Assembly (NCBI GenBank): GCA_023151115.1
Contig: JAKLJP010000063.1
Span: forward strand, 1 to 32,359
Origin: Anaerolineae bacterium
GTDB taxonomy: Bacteria > Chloroflexota > Anaerolineae > 4572-78 > J111
Length of the DNA: 32,359 nucleotides
Direction of reading: 5' to 3'
Shown: positions 1 to 8,025 of the stretch, one piece after another
Numbering within the stretch: the first letter of the stretch is position 1
How the letters are laid out: each line of letters starts with the position of its first letter
Position numbers and translations under genes: made by a program
The notes under the pieces: model-generated
Told to the model about the DNA's origin: nothing
Database searches by the model: none
Seen by the model: the letters and a program-made list of their open reading frames with translations, nothing else

Positions 1-22
1 CCCAAAAGCGAACACACCCAGC

Positions 23-60
23 AAAAGCGCCGGGCTTCCAAACGGAAGCCCGGCGCTTTT
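23..60 (-). terminator. Rho-independent terminator of the protoglobin operon
   Basis: Two perfect 17-bp arms (23-39 and 44-60) enclose a 4-nt loop, with four A/T bases at each outer end. The hairpin lies 27 bp past the stop codon of the minus-strand protoglobin gene. The T-tract is short (four T), but the stem is very GC-rich. By symmetry it could also stop transcription arriving from the left edge on the plus strand. Confidence 0.8.
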
Positions 61-86
61 CGAGGAATTACTTAAAATGAGGATTG

Positions 87-620
87 CTAACGGGTCAACA
101 GACGGCGAGCCAGGCGCTCGTTGCCCACCAGTTCGGCCAGATGGTTCAGGTGGGTATCTTCGTAGGCCTGGTTAAAGATAGCAATATCCAGCGCAGCCAG
201 TTTGCGGAAAGCTTTGACGGCGGTCTCACCCTGAGAACTGGCTACTTTTTCGCCATGCTCCATCAGGATGTCCATCATGGCCAGGGGGTAGCGCACCGGC
301 AGGCCAATACGCACGTGGGTTTTGCCAATAGCCAGACGACTCTTGACATACGCCTCGCCATATTCCCCGGAGAAGAGGGTGATAAACCAATTCTTGAGGG
401 TGCTACGCAGGTGCTCAACCATCCCTTCCAAAAATTCAGCCGTAATATCCTGGTTAAGCAAACGCTGATAAAAAGCCTCAATCATAGGGTCGGCCTGAGC
501 CTCCGCTGCGCTTTTACAGGCAGCCATAGCGCTCTTTTCCTCGTCGGTTAAGCCCATCAGGGCCACCAAATCAGCCAAGATGGCTTCATCTTTTATTTCC
601 CAGCTTTTGCGGTCGTTCAT
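87..620 (-). CDS. Stand-alone protoglobin (globin-coupled-sensor-type haem domain)
   Basis: A 177-aa soluble protein made almost entirely of one protoglobin domain, the single-domain relative of globin-coupled sensors. These bind haem and respond to O2, CO or NO. The segment IGKTHVRIGLP (residues 98-108) matches the family's conserved F-helix region, and His102 is the expected proximal haem ligand. No methyl-accepting, GGDEF or kinase output domain follows; the protein ends about 20 residues after the globin fold. The ATG is preceded by GAGGAG nine bases upstream. It is the last gene of the roadblock/GTPase run, 18 bp after the DUF4388-roadblock gene and just before a strong terminator. I infer that it feeds gas or redox state to its neighbours; a gas scavenging or storage role is the alternative. 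The family call is firm and the role is inferred. Confidence 0.88.
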   Translation of the reverse strand: MNDRKSWEIKDEAILADLVALMGLTDEEKSAMAACKSAAEAQADPMIEAFYQRLLNQDITAEFLEGMVEHLRSTLKNWFITLFSGEYGEAYVKSRLAIGKTHVRIGLPVRYPLAMMDILMEHGEKVASSQGETAVKAFRKLAALDIAIFNQAYEDTHLNHLAELVGNERLARRLLTR

Positions 621-638
621 GAATTAAATCTCCTCAAT

Positions 639-1358
639 TTATAAAATTTGGTTGAGTTTGCCGGCCATCGTCCGCACCTCGGCAAAGGCCATGCCCAGAT
701 TTACGTTTTTGGGGGTCAGCCCGACAAAGAGGGTTTGCTCATTCAACCCGACAACGATAATATTGCCTTCATCAGCCTGGATCAGGGTTTGATAAAAATT
801 ACCGCGCTTAAGCTGGTTAGCGCTGCGTTTGCTCAAACCGAGCACCGCCGCCGCCGTAGCCCCGACCATATTCTCATCCAGGGCGCGTTGGGGCACGTTG
901 GCCGAATAAACCAGGCCGTCCACCCCCACCACAGCAGCCCCTTCGATGTCGGATGACTCCGACAGCAGTTCGGCCAGGGCATCCGCTAATAGCTCACTTT
1001 TCTTTTTTGTTGTCATGGTTTTACTCTCCTGAATTAATGATAATGAATTGTCTGCTTCGTCTAAGCGCCGCGCGCCCTCTAACAACAGGCCCGACCAACT
1101 CCGGCTGATGCTGAGGTGCGGCGGTTCGACGCCAACCTCTAAACTAAATTGGCCGTCGTGCCAACTCAACAATTGATAAACGGCCTCTTCCCCCTGTATC
1201 GCCCCCAGTTCTGCATGCACCACCGCGCCGTCCCTAAAAAAGAGCAGCCCTTGATCCCCATTATGCTCGATGACGATACGCGCCGTTTTGCGATCCTGGC
1301 AGTTATGCTGAATCAAATCGGCTACCGTCATTACATGCAAATTGCCCTGCATAGCCAT
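639..1358 (-). CDS. DUF4388 (PATAN-like) and roadblock/LC7 two-domain protein
   Basis: A 239-aa soluble protein. Residues about 3-98 fit the DUF4388/PATAN-like domain, with the GNLHVMTVADLIQ opening and a central RDGAVVHAELG strand pair. Such domains are common in gliding and signalling proteins beside receivers. Residues about 115-235 form a roadblock/LC7 fold, the type used by MglB-like partners of small GTPases. A charged linker with a KTMTTKKKSE stretch joins the two. GAGGAG lies nine bases before the ATG. The gene sits 17 bp after the preceding roadblock gene and 18 bp before the protoglobin gene, so co-transcription is very likely. The expected role is to bind or regulate the nearby MglA-like GTPase. 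GTPase-activating activity is possible but not shown by the sequence. Confidence 0.82.
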   Translation of the reverse strand: MAMQGNLHVMTVADLIQHNCQDRKTARIVIEHNGDQGLLFFRDGAVVHAELGAIQGEEAVYQLLSWHDGQFSLEVGVEPPHLSISRSWSGLLLEGARRLDEADNSLSLIQESKTMTTKKKSELLADALAELLSESSDIEGAAVVGVDGLVYSANVPQRALDENMVGATAAAVLGLSKRSANQLKRGNFYQTLIQADEGNIIVVGLNEQTLFVGLTPKNVNLGMAFAEVRTMAGKLNQIL

Positions 1359-1375
1359 AGGTTTTGCTCCTCTTT

Positions 1376-1768
1376 TTATAATTTCCAGGCGCGGCGGATG
1401 GCGCTAACGGCCTGGTTGGTCAAACGGCGATAGCTGGCGGTCTTGTTGGGGACCAGCACCGCCAGGATGAGATCGTGCCCGTTAACGCTAATGGGCCGGC
1501 AGACCAGGCGCTGGCCGCTGGTATCGTACAGGGAGATTTCATCGGTTTGGGCCATACCCAGTTGGTCGCGCACTTGGGCGGCGGTTTTTTGCACCAGCGC
1601 CACCACCGCCGATTGGGTCTCGGGGTCTTGCCCCGGCCCGGCCGCCGAGGCAATGGGAAACCCGTGCCGGTCGGTCAAAACGGCAATAGGAAATTCGCCA
1701 GCTTTGTTCATTTCGGCCAGCAATCTGGCCAGTTCGGTTGAGCCTGATTTGGTATTGGTTTGGGTCAC
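1376..1768 (-). CDS. Roadblock/LC7 domain protein (MglB-like)
   Basis: A 130-aa protein that is essentially one roadblock/LC7 domain (about residues 8-115). Its hallmark is a beta strand followed by the ILAVLVPN core. The LADEM-like start (LARLLAEMNKAGEFPIAVLTDRHGFPIASA) resembles MglB and the conservon CvnB proteins. Such proteins dimerise and bind Ras-like GTPases, sometimes as GTPase-activating partners. The start is GTG, supported by GAGGT eight bases upstream. It lies 31 bp downstream of the GTPase gene, the usual position for an MglB partner. I regard it as the most likely direct partner of that GTPase; which of the four roadblock domains actually binds cannot be told from sequence. Confidence 0.85.
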   Translation of the reverse strand: MTQTNTKSGSTELARLLAEMNKAGEFPIAVLTDRHGFPIASAAGPGQDPETQSAVVALVQKTAAQVRDQLGMAQTDEISLYDTSGQRLVCRPISVNGHDLILAVLVPNKTASYRRLTNQAVSAIRRAWKL

Positions 1769-1799
1769 GATATTTACCTCAAAATTGGGTTAAAATAGC

Positions 1800-2387
1800 T
1801 CAAGCAATCTCACGCTGAACTCGGGCCACGACGCCGTTGACAACTGCTTTGAGGGTGTCAAAAACGCCCTGGCCCTGGGCCGCTACGGCCTCAAAGGTAG
1901 GCTGGCCATTCAGCCGCAGCATATGGCGCAACAGGGGCACAGGCATGGCTGTGGGCAAGTCACGTTTGTTAAATTGCACCATAATCGGAATGTCGGTCAG
2001 CATAATGTCGAATGAGGCCAGATGAGTTTGCAAATTGGCCCACGATTCCAGATTCTCGTCGGTCCGGTTGGCCGCCGAGTCCACCACAAACACCACGCCA
2101 TCCGCGCCGCGCAGCACCAGCTTGCGGCTGGCTTCGTAGTAGGTTTGGCCGGGCACGGTGTACAGGTGAATTTTAGGGGTCAGGCCGCTAATTTTGCCCA
2201 GTTCCAGTTGCAAAAAATCAAAGTAGAGGGTGCGGTCCTCGTGCGTTTTCAGAGAAATCAGTTCACCGCGCCGGCGCGGGTCTACTTTGGCGTGAATCTG
2301 TTCCAGGTTGGTGGTTTTGCCGCTGAGGGCCGCGCCGTAGTAAACGATTTTCAAATTTAATTCGCGCAGTTGCCAATTGATAAACAT
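1800..2387 (-). CDS. MglA-like Ras-superfamily GTPase
   Basis: A 195-aa small GTPase of the bacterial MglA/Rup type. The P-loop GAALSGKT is at residues 18-25, the switch II region TVPGQ at 77-81, and the G4 motif NKRD at 140-143. The run SRKLVLRGADGVVFVVDS after switch II is the typical MglA signature. MglA proteins switch between GDP and GTP forms under control of MglB roadblock partners and set polarity or motility in gliding bacteria; conservon homologues act in signalling. Its gene is flanked on both sides by roadblock genes (3-bp gap before it, 31 bp after it). Start ATG with GGAG upstream. The biochemical family is certain; the cell process it controls here is unknown. Confidence 0.93.
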   Translation of the reverse strand: MFINWQLRELNLKIVYYGAALSGKTTNLEQIHAKVDPRRRGELISLKTHEDRTLYFDFLQLELGKISGLTPKIHLYTVPGQTYYEASRKLVLRGADGVVFVVDSAANRTDENLESWANLQTHLASFDIMLTDIPIMVQFNKRDLPTAMPVPLLRHMLRLNGQPTFEAVAAQGQGVFDTLKAVVNGVVARVQREIA

Positions 2388-2390
2388 GGC

Positions 2391-2933
2391 TCACTCCGTC
2401 CACAAGTCGTCCAGGGCTTCACTGAACAGGTTGGGCAGCGCCTCCTCACCCAAAAGCGCCTCGACCGAACCGGCCAATTCTGACTCCAGGGGCTGCGCCG
2501 GCTGAGTGGCGGCAATCTCGGCTAATTGATGGACACCCTGGCGAATAACCATCCGCGCCCAACCGAGTGGAACCTCTTGGGATAAGCGCACCAGTAAAGC
2601 CAGGTGATGGCCCGCTTCGACGATAAAGGTGTGAGCCGTGCGGCCCTCACGCAGCACCATTTGATAATCCTGGTATTCGCCCATGAGCCGGGCAATTTCC
2701 TGGCTGGCCGCCAGATCGCCGGAGATCAAAGACCCCAGGGCCACCAGATTAATTCGTTCTTGCTCGCCTCGCGCTGCTACCAGTTGGCCGCTGTCATCCG
2801 TCAAGACCACAAGTTGAGCGGGCAGCTTTTGGGTCAAGTCGGCCAGCGTCTGGTCAAGGGCTGCGTATTGAGCCGGATAAAGGGTTAGCCCGCTCCGCAA
2901 CCGGTGATAATCTTGATTAGAGTGGTTTGCCAT
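2391..2933 (-). CDS. Roadblock/LC7 domain protein
   Basis: A 180-aa protein with one roadblock/LC7 domain (about residues 20-135) and an acidic C-terminal tail (about 145-180). The tail ends LFSEALDDLWTE, echoing the acidic tail of the receiver-roadblock protein upstream (ELDKLFTSGE). I place the start at the ATG at 2933, one base after the upstream stop codon, because GGGAG lies about nine bases before it. A longer reading to 2999 would overlap the upstream gene by 65 bp. The stop is followed after 3 bp by the GTPase gene, so translational coupling is likely. The acidic LF-containing tails on two proteins may be a short interaction motif; that is inference. Confidence 0.8.
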   Translation of the reverse strand: MANHSNQDYHRLRSGLTLYPAQYAALDQTLADLTQKLPAQLVVLTDDSGQLVAARGEQERINLVALGSLISGDLAASQEIARLMGEYQDYQMVLREGRTAHTFIVEAGHHLALLVRLSQEVPLGWARMVIRQGVHQLAEIAATQPAQPLESELAGSVEALLGEEALPNLFSEALDDLWTE

Positions 2934-2934
2934 C

Positions 2935-3816
2935 TTACTCTCCCGATGTGAACAATTTATCCAATTCATCTTCAAAGGCACGATCAATAGCTTGCTCAAA
3001 AATTTGCTGCGGGGCAGGGCAGGTGGACTGGCTCAAGGTGTCACGCAGGCTCACCGCCGTTTGCTGCGCATAATACCAAACCGACCCTAACCGGCTGCTA
3101 TACGGCCCTCGCTTGATCATCAGAATCAGTAAAAATTGCTGGCCGATGTTGACCGCGTACAGGTATTCATTTTTGCCTTCCCGATAGGTCAGGCTGATGG
3201 CGTCGGCTTCTCCATCCAGGGCGCGCCCGGCTTCGGCCAGGGTCGCAATTCCGCTGGAGAGGAGCGAGGCAATCTGTTCCATCGGCAGATCGGTTTTGCG
3301 GCCAACGGCGGCAATGGTACGGCCGTGCGCGTCGGCCAAAAAGATGTACCCGGCGCTAACCTCTTTGAGCAGGCTCTCGAGCAGGCGGCTAAGCTGATGG
3401 TACTGTTCATCGGACAGCATGGTGATTTTTGGCCGCGATACCGGCCTGTCGCCCAGAGCCTCCTGCACAATTTGCCGGAAGGCGCTAATATCTAATGGCT
3501 TGGTCAGATAACGATAGACATGTAAATGATGAGCCTCGGCCTGAAGGGTGTCGCTGCCATAGGCCGTAATCATGATCAAGGGGGTGGTGGGTTGCAGATA
3601 GTGAATGGCCTCCAAAAGTTCCAGGCCGTCCATATCGGCCATGTTGTAGTCGCTAATGACCAGGTCAAAAGGCTGAAGCCGCAGTTGGTCCAGGGCGGTA
3701 AAGCCATCTTTAACCGTGACCACCTGATAATCGGCCTCAACTTTTTTGAGGCTGTTTTTCAAAACGGTCAAGATGGATTCCTCGTCGTCTACAATCAAAA
3801 TACGCTTTTGAGTCAC
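2935..3816 (-). CDS. Response regulator with receiver and roadblock/LC7 domains
   Basis: A 293-aa protein. Residues 1-120 are a complete receiver with acidic pair Asp10/Asp11, phospho-acceptor Asp56, Thr84 and Lys106. Residues about 130-265 fit a roadblock/LC7 domain (LSRLLESLLKEVSAGYIFLADAHGRTIAA). There is no DNA-binding domain, so phosphorylation should act through roadblock contacts, probably on the GTPase encoded three genes later. It starts with GTG and a weak AAGG ribosome site. A 99-bp gap separates it from the DNA-binding response regulator upstream, so the six-gene run may have its own promoter, although none stands out. The receiver assignment is firm; the roadblock assignment is from pattern. 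Confidence 0.85.
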   Translation of the reverse strand: MTQKRILIVDDEESILTVLKNSLKKVEADYQVVTVKDGFTALDQLRLQPFDLVISDYNMADMDGLELLEAIHYLQPTTPLIMITAYGSDTLQAEAHHLHVYRYLTKPLDISAFRQIVQEALGDRPVSRPKITMLSDEQYHQLSRLLESLLKEVSAGYIFLADAHGRTIAAVGRKTDLPMEQIASLLSSGIATLAEAGRALDGEADAISLTYREGKNEYLYAVNIGQQFLLILMIKRGPYSSRLGSVWYYAQQTAVSLRDTLSQSTCPAPQQIFEQAIDRAFEDELDKLFTSGE

Positions 3817-3915
3817 CAGGAGGGGCCTTGATCAGAAATTAGAATTAACTTATTTGGATGATAACAGCTTTTGAGGGGAAAGACGGTTAGGGAAGGTTGG
3901 GAAAGGTTGGCGAGG

Positions 3916-4707
3916 TTAGCAATCAGGCGACCAGAGGTAGCCCTGATGCCGCACGGTTATAATGTAGCAGGGCTGAGCGGGGTCCGGTTCAACTTTGCGG
4001 CGGAGGTGATGAATATGCCACTTGATAATCTCACGGGCTTCCTGATCCTCACAATCGTAGCCGAGGGCCAGATTGACCAACTGGCGGGGGGCGAGTGGCT
4101 TGGGCGCTGCTTTGACCAGGCAGAGCAGCAGGTCAAACTCGGCGGTGGTTAAATCCAGCAGCCGATCCGCCAGGGTAGCTGCGCGGTGATGGGTATCAAT
4201 AACCAGAGAACCGGAGCGGATGAAGCGCTGGGGAATAAGCGGGGGGGCCGTAAATTCCGTGGTGTTGTCCAGTTCGCTCAAGGTTTGACGCAGCCCGTCA
4301 ATTTGGGCCAGCAGGCGGCGGCGCTGTAGACCCTGCTGGCGGCGGCGCAACCCTTCACCCACCCGTTGGCGAATTGTTTCGGGCATGGCCGGTTTGAATA
4401 GATAATCAAACGCGCCCAGGCGCAGGGCTTCCACCGCGCTTTCCATCGTGCCGTGCGCGGTCAGAATAATGGCGACCAGATCAGGGTCGCGTTCTTTGGC
4501 AGCTTGTAGCACTTGCAAGCCACCAATGGGTTCCATCTGCAAATCGAGCAGCAGCAGGTCATAGGGCGGGCCGTCGGCCAGTTTGCGCAGGGCTTCGGCC
4601 CCAGAGGCAGCCACGTCGAGGGCATAGCCTTCGTGTCGCAGGGCGCGCTCTAGCACAAAACGAATATTCGGCTCGTCGTCAACAATTAAAATTTGGGGGG
4701 TGGACAT
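3916..4707 (-). CDS. Response regulator with winged-helix DNA-binding domain
   Basis: A 263-aa transcription factor. The receiver (1-120) has Asp10/Asp11, phospho-acceptor Asp55, Thr84 and Lys105, and its LTAHGTMESAVEALRLGAFDYLFKP-type surface is of the NtrC kind. A coiled linker rich in Arg/Gln (about 115-145) leads to an OmpR-type winged helix (about 165-258) containing the LTTAEFDLLLCLV helix and the RRKVEPDP recognition region. NtrC-like receiver plus OmpR-like output is an uncommon combination. It lies 10 bp downstream of the large histidine kinase and is presumably its cognate regulator. The ATG has only a weak upstream ribosome site. Confidence 0.88.
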   Translation of the reverse strand: MSTPQILIVDDEPNIRFVLERALRHEGYALDVAASGAEALRKLADGPPYDLLLLDLQMEPIGGLQVLQAAKERDPDLVAIILTAHGTMESAVEALRLGAFDYLFKPAMPETIRQRVGEGLRRRQQGLQRRRLLAQIDGLRQTLSELDNTTEFTAPPLIPQRFIRSGSLVIDTHHRAATLADRLLDLTTAEFDLLLCLVKAAPKPLAPRQLVNLALGYDCEDQEAREIIKWHIHHLRRKVEPDPAQPCYIITVRHQGYLWSPDC

Positions 4708-4717
4708 AAAGCAGGGC

Positions 4718-7282
4718 TCAAACTTTAAAGGGTAGTTTGATAGTACAAACCGTTTGCTGATCCTGCTCCATCAACTCGATCAGGCCGCGATGGGCGGCGA
4801 TAATATCCCGGCTAAGGGAAAGACCGAAGCTGAGTTCGCCTTCTTTAAGGGTCGGCTCAGCTCTGAAAACCGCCAACCAATTGGCAATGGGCAAAACGGC
4901 CAGGTCGGTTGAAAACTCGATGCAGACCATTTCAGGCAGCGCCTCAGAGCGGAGTTGCAACTTGCCGCCGCCGGCCACACCGATGGCGTCGCTGAGGTTC
5001 AATAACAAACTCAAAAAAACCAGGTGGAGTTGATGCGGCACGCCTCTTACCTGGGGCAGGTGGGGGGCCAGATGGGTTTGTAGGGTCACTTTTTGCCGCT
5101 TCAATTCATTGTGGGCTAACTGAATAACCTCACCAAGCAGGGCGTTTAGATCAAGCCATTCGGGCGATTCAGAGGGGCGGGGCCGGTAAATCCGGCTCAA
5201 ACGTTCAAGCAGTTGGATCACCCGCTTCGACTCTTGCAAACACAGTTGCAGGTAAGCGGCTAAATCGGCCGGGCTGTCTAGCTCTTCCAGGGCCAAAACC
5301 AGCGCCCCTTGAATAGCTTGCATCGGGTTATTAATTTCGTGAGACAAAGCCCCGGTGAGCCGGCCAATGATAGCCAGGCGTTCGTTTTGAAGAAGTTGCT
5401 GGCTCAAGCGCTCACGTTCCTCCATCAAGGCTACCGTTTGGGTGTGTAATCGGGCATTCCCTACGGCTGAGGCAATCATTTCCAGGGCGGTGGAGAGAAG
5501 GGTTAAATCAGCTTCAGTAAAAAGTCCCTCATCTTTGTTAACCAGGCATAAAACCCCGATGGTCTGGCCGTGATACATCATTGGCGCGGCCATAAGGTTG
5601 CGTAAGGGAAGCCGCAGCAACTCCGCCGTCGTCCAGTGCGGCCGGGGGTCGCGGACCGGATCATTGACGATGACGGCCTCGCCGCTCTGGGCTACCCATC
5701 CGGCCAACCCTTGCCCTAAGGGTAACTCAATGAGCGGCTCATCCGGCAGGTCAACCCTCGAAGCGCCGGTTAAACGTAAAACCTCACCTGACTCTTTTAT
5801 CAACCAGAGGAGGGCCGCTTCGATGCCAAAGAGCCGGTCCACCCAATACAGAATCCGCTGAAGGGTGCTTTCCAAATCGAGACCCGCAGCAATCTGGCGG
5901 CTCATTTCATAGAGGGTCTGGCTCTGTTCACTGTACTCGCGGATTCGGCCCAGCAGGCGGGCATTCGCCAACGCCGACGCAGCCAGGCCGGCAATACTTT
6001 CCAACAAAACCACATCCTGGGGGGTATAGGTTAAATTAGCCTGGCCGTAGACGGCTAACACGCCTATTGTTTGGTCGCGGTGACGCAACGGCGCAGCCAG
6101 GAGCGAATAGTCCGATCCGTCCTCGCGCAGATCTACAGCCGGGTCAAAGCGTGGGTCGCGGGCCGGCAAGGCCGCAGAGAGGGCCTGACCGTGCTGCGCT
6201 ACCCAGCCCAGCAAGCCTTTAGCGCTGGGGCGGCGGCTGAGTTGGCGGCGAGTAGAGGACGCGGTGAGGGATGAGGCCAGCTCCAGCCAGGCTTCATCAG
6301 GCCCAAGCAGCCAGATTTCGCCGCTAGCGGCATTTAACAAGGGAATCACCTGCTCCAGGGTGAGCGAGAGAATCGCATCCAGATCAAGCTGCTGGCTAAT
6401 GGTCCGCGCCAGCAACAACATAAAGGCATTATGGGTGGCGTAAACCTGGGTATCTTGTTGAATCTGCTGCATCTCTAGCATCGTTCCCAGGTTTTGGCTC
6501 AGGGCAGCCAGGGTGTCTTTATCAAATTGAGACAGGAGCGGCCGGCTGGGGTAACTCAACACCAGTAGGCCAAATAGATGATGATGACTTTTGAGCAACA
6601 AGATGAAGTGATAGCCGGTAGGGGCTTGTTCAACTTCAAGCCAATGCGGGCCACCCCCTGGCAGTGGCTCACATTGGATCAGGGCCTTGATTTCTCGGTT
6701 TAAACTTTTCCCTTCCTGGATTGGGAAGGGGGAGCGGTTGTGGCCTGCCGCCAAAGTGGTTTTTGACTCAGCCTGATCCAGCAAAAAGACCCAGGCCGAT
6801 TCCGCTTGATACTGTTGGGCCAACTGCTTCAAGCCCTGCTCCCAGACGGCGCGCGAGACAGTTCCGCGCTTGAGTTGGTCTATCACGGGGGATAGACCGG
6901 CAAAAATAGGCAGCGGAGAACGCAAATAAAAGTTCAGGCGAGTTTTAACCTCTGTCGGCAGCAACGGCAGCAGGAGATAATCATCCGCGCCGGCTTCTAA
7001 AACTGCCAGGCGTTCTTCAGGCTGATGCAGCAAAGCAATTAAGGGAATAGACTTGGCCCAGGGGTACTGTCGCAACCGGCGACAAGCAGCCACGAGAGGT
7101 GGGTCACTTTCAGATTGAAGGAGAATCAAATTTACCGGGGGCGCGTCAGGGGGACAAGAGGCCAGGTAAACCTGGACCTCATTTACGGTAGATACCTGAG
7201 CCAGGTTGATCGTTTTCAACTCGGGAAGGGCCAGGGATTCACTCAGGTTATAATCGGGGCTAATGAGTAAAACTAACGGCAT
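4718..7282 (-). CDS. Multi-GAF sensor histidine kinase with pseudo-receiver
   Basis: An 854-aa cytoplasmic kinase. Residues 1-125 look like a receiver that has lost its chemistry: the usual Asp strand reads NLILLQSES and the usual Lys-Pro reads LLLPLLP. Three GAF domains follow (about 145-270, 285-445 and 455-612). The HisKA box holds His648 in GALSHEINNP. The ATPase domain (about 745-852) keeps an N-box Asn (NLSDA, 762-766), but the G1 DxGxG motif is absent (STDLAVLP in its place) and G2 is reduced to SFGLSLS. No transmembrane segment is visible. It is the first gene of the minus-strand island. The loss of nucleotide-binding motifs means catalysis may be weak or supplied in trans. Confidence 0.87.
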   Translation of the reverse strand: MPLVLLISPDYNLSESLALPELKTINLAQVSTVNEVQVYLASCPPDAPPVNLILLQSESDPPLVAACRRLRQYPWAKSIPLIALLHQPEERLAVLEAGADDYLLLPLLPTEVKTRLNFYLRSPLPIFAGLSPVIDQLKRGTVSRAVWEQGLKQLAQQYQAESAWVFLLDQAESKTTLAAGHNRSPFPIQEGKSLNREIKALIQCEPLPGGGPHWLEVEQAPTGYHFILLLKSHHHLFGLLVLSYPSRPLLSQFDKDTLAALSQNLGTMLEMQQIQQDTQVYATHNAFMLLLARTISQQLDLDAILSLTLEQVIPLLNAASGEIWLLGPDEAWLELASSLTASSTRRQLSRRPSAKGLLGWVAQHGQALSAALPARDPRFDPAVDLREDGSDYSLLAAPLRHRDQTIGVLAVYGQANLTYTPQDVVLLESIAGLAASALANARLLGRIREYSEQSQTLYEMSRQIAAGLDLESTLQRILYWVDRLFGIEAALLWLIKESGEVLRLTGASRVDLPDEPLIELPLGQGLAGWVAQSGEAVIVNDPVRDPRPHWTTAELLRLPLRNLMAAPMMYHGQTIGVLCLVNKDEGLFTEADLTLLSTALEMIASAVGNARLHTQTVALMEERERLSQQLLQNERLAIIGRLTGALSHEINNPMQAIQGALVLALEELDSPADLAAYLQLCLQESKRVIQLLERLSRIYRPRPSESPEWLDLNALLGEVIQLAHNELKRQKVTLQTHLAPHLPQVRGVPHQLHLVFLSLLLNLSDAIGVAGGGKLQLRSEALPEMVCIEFSTDLAVLPIANWLAVFRAEPTLKEGELSFGLSLSRDIIAAHRGLIELMEQDQQTVCTIKLPFKV

Positions 7283-7429
7283 AATAAGTTGGCGGTAAAG
7301 TTACAACGAGGTAAATATCTGTCATTCTCATTATTCCATCAAATATCAGAATTGTAAAACGGGTCAGTGTTCAAGGGGAGGGCTAAAATGTGTGTCAATT
7401 TACCAAATTTCATATTTCCTTTCTCTTTC

Positions 7430-7456
7430 TGTCACAATGCAACCGGCTGGCTCGTC
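7430..7456 (+). promoter_or_regulatory. ECF41-type sigma factor promoter
   Basis: TGTCACA (7430-7436) is followed after exactly 16 bp by CGTC (7453-7456). This matches the -35 and -10 elements I recall as the consensus of ECF41-group sigma factors. It lies 48 bp before the ATG of the AhpD-like gene, and the ECF41 sigma gene is the next gene on, so positive autoregulation through the operon is expected. Confidence 0.82.
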
Positions 7457-7504
7457 TTATTTCTGTAGAGCATTTTTACGCTTAATATTGAAAGGGGATA
7501 AAAT

Positions 7505-7966
7505 ATGTCAGTTCGAATAGATTACACCAAAGTCGAGCCAGGGGCAGTCCGGGCCATGTATGGGTTGCAGCACTACGTGAATGAAAGCGGGTTGGAGCCG
7601 TCGCTGCTGGAGTTAATCAAAACACGGGCCTCGCAGATTAACCACTGCGCTTACTGCATTGACATGCACACCAAAGATGCGCGGGCCAACGGCGAAAGCG
7701 AACAGCGGCTTTATGGTCTGTCGGCCTGGCAGGAAGCGCCGTACTATACTGAACGGGAGCGGGCGGCCCTGGCCTGGACCGAAGCCTTAACCTTGATTGC
7801 CGAGAATGGCGTCCCAGACGAATTGTATGCCCAGACCCGGCAGCATTTCAGCGAGGCTGAATTGGTAAACTTAACCCTGGCGGTGATTGCCATTAATGGC
7901 TGGAATCGCATCGCTATCGGCTTTCGGGTGGAGGTTGGTTCGTACCAGCCGAGGTCACACAGATAA
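7505..7966 (+). CDS. Carboxymuconolactone decarboxylase family, AhpD-like alkylhydroperoxidase
   Basis: A 153-aa protein of the CMD/AhpD superfamily. The redox centre is visible as Glu36, Cys48, Cys51 and His55 (motif NHCAYCIDMHTKDAR). This corresponds to the E-x11-CxxC-x3-H arrangement of AhpD-type peroxidases. AAGGGG lies eight bases before the ATG. An ECF41 promoter precedes it and the ECF41 sigma gene follows 59 bp later. CMD-family proteins are classic partners of ECF41 sigma factors, where they may act in oxidative stress or modulate the signal. The substrate is unknown; peroxidase activity is the family-based guess. Confidence 0.88.
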   Translation: MSVRIDYTKVEPGAVRAMYGLQHYVNESGLEPSLLELIKTRASQINHCAYCIDMHTKDARANGESEQRLYGLSAWQEAPYYTERERAALAWTEALTLIAENGVPDELYAQTRQHFSEAELVNLTLAVIAINGWNRIAIGFRVEVGSYQPRSHR

Positions 7967-8025
7967 CGACTAAAGTCATTATTACATGTTTATCGTTTTA
8001 ACACTGACAAAGTAGTAGTTTCAAA

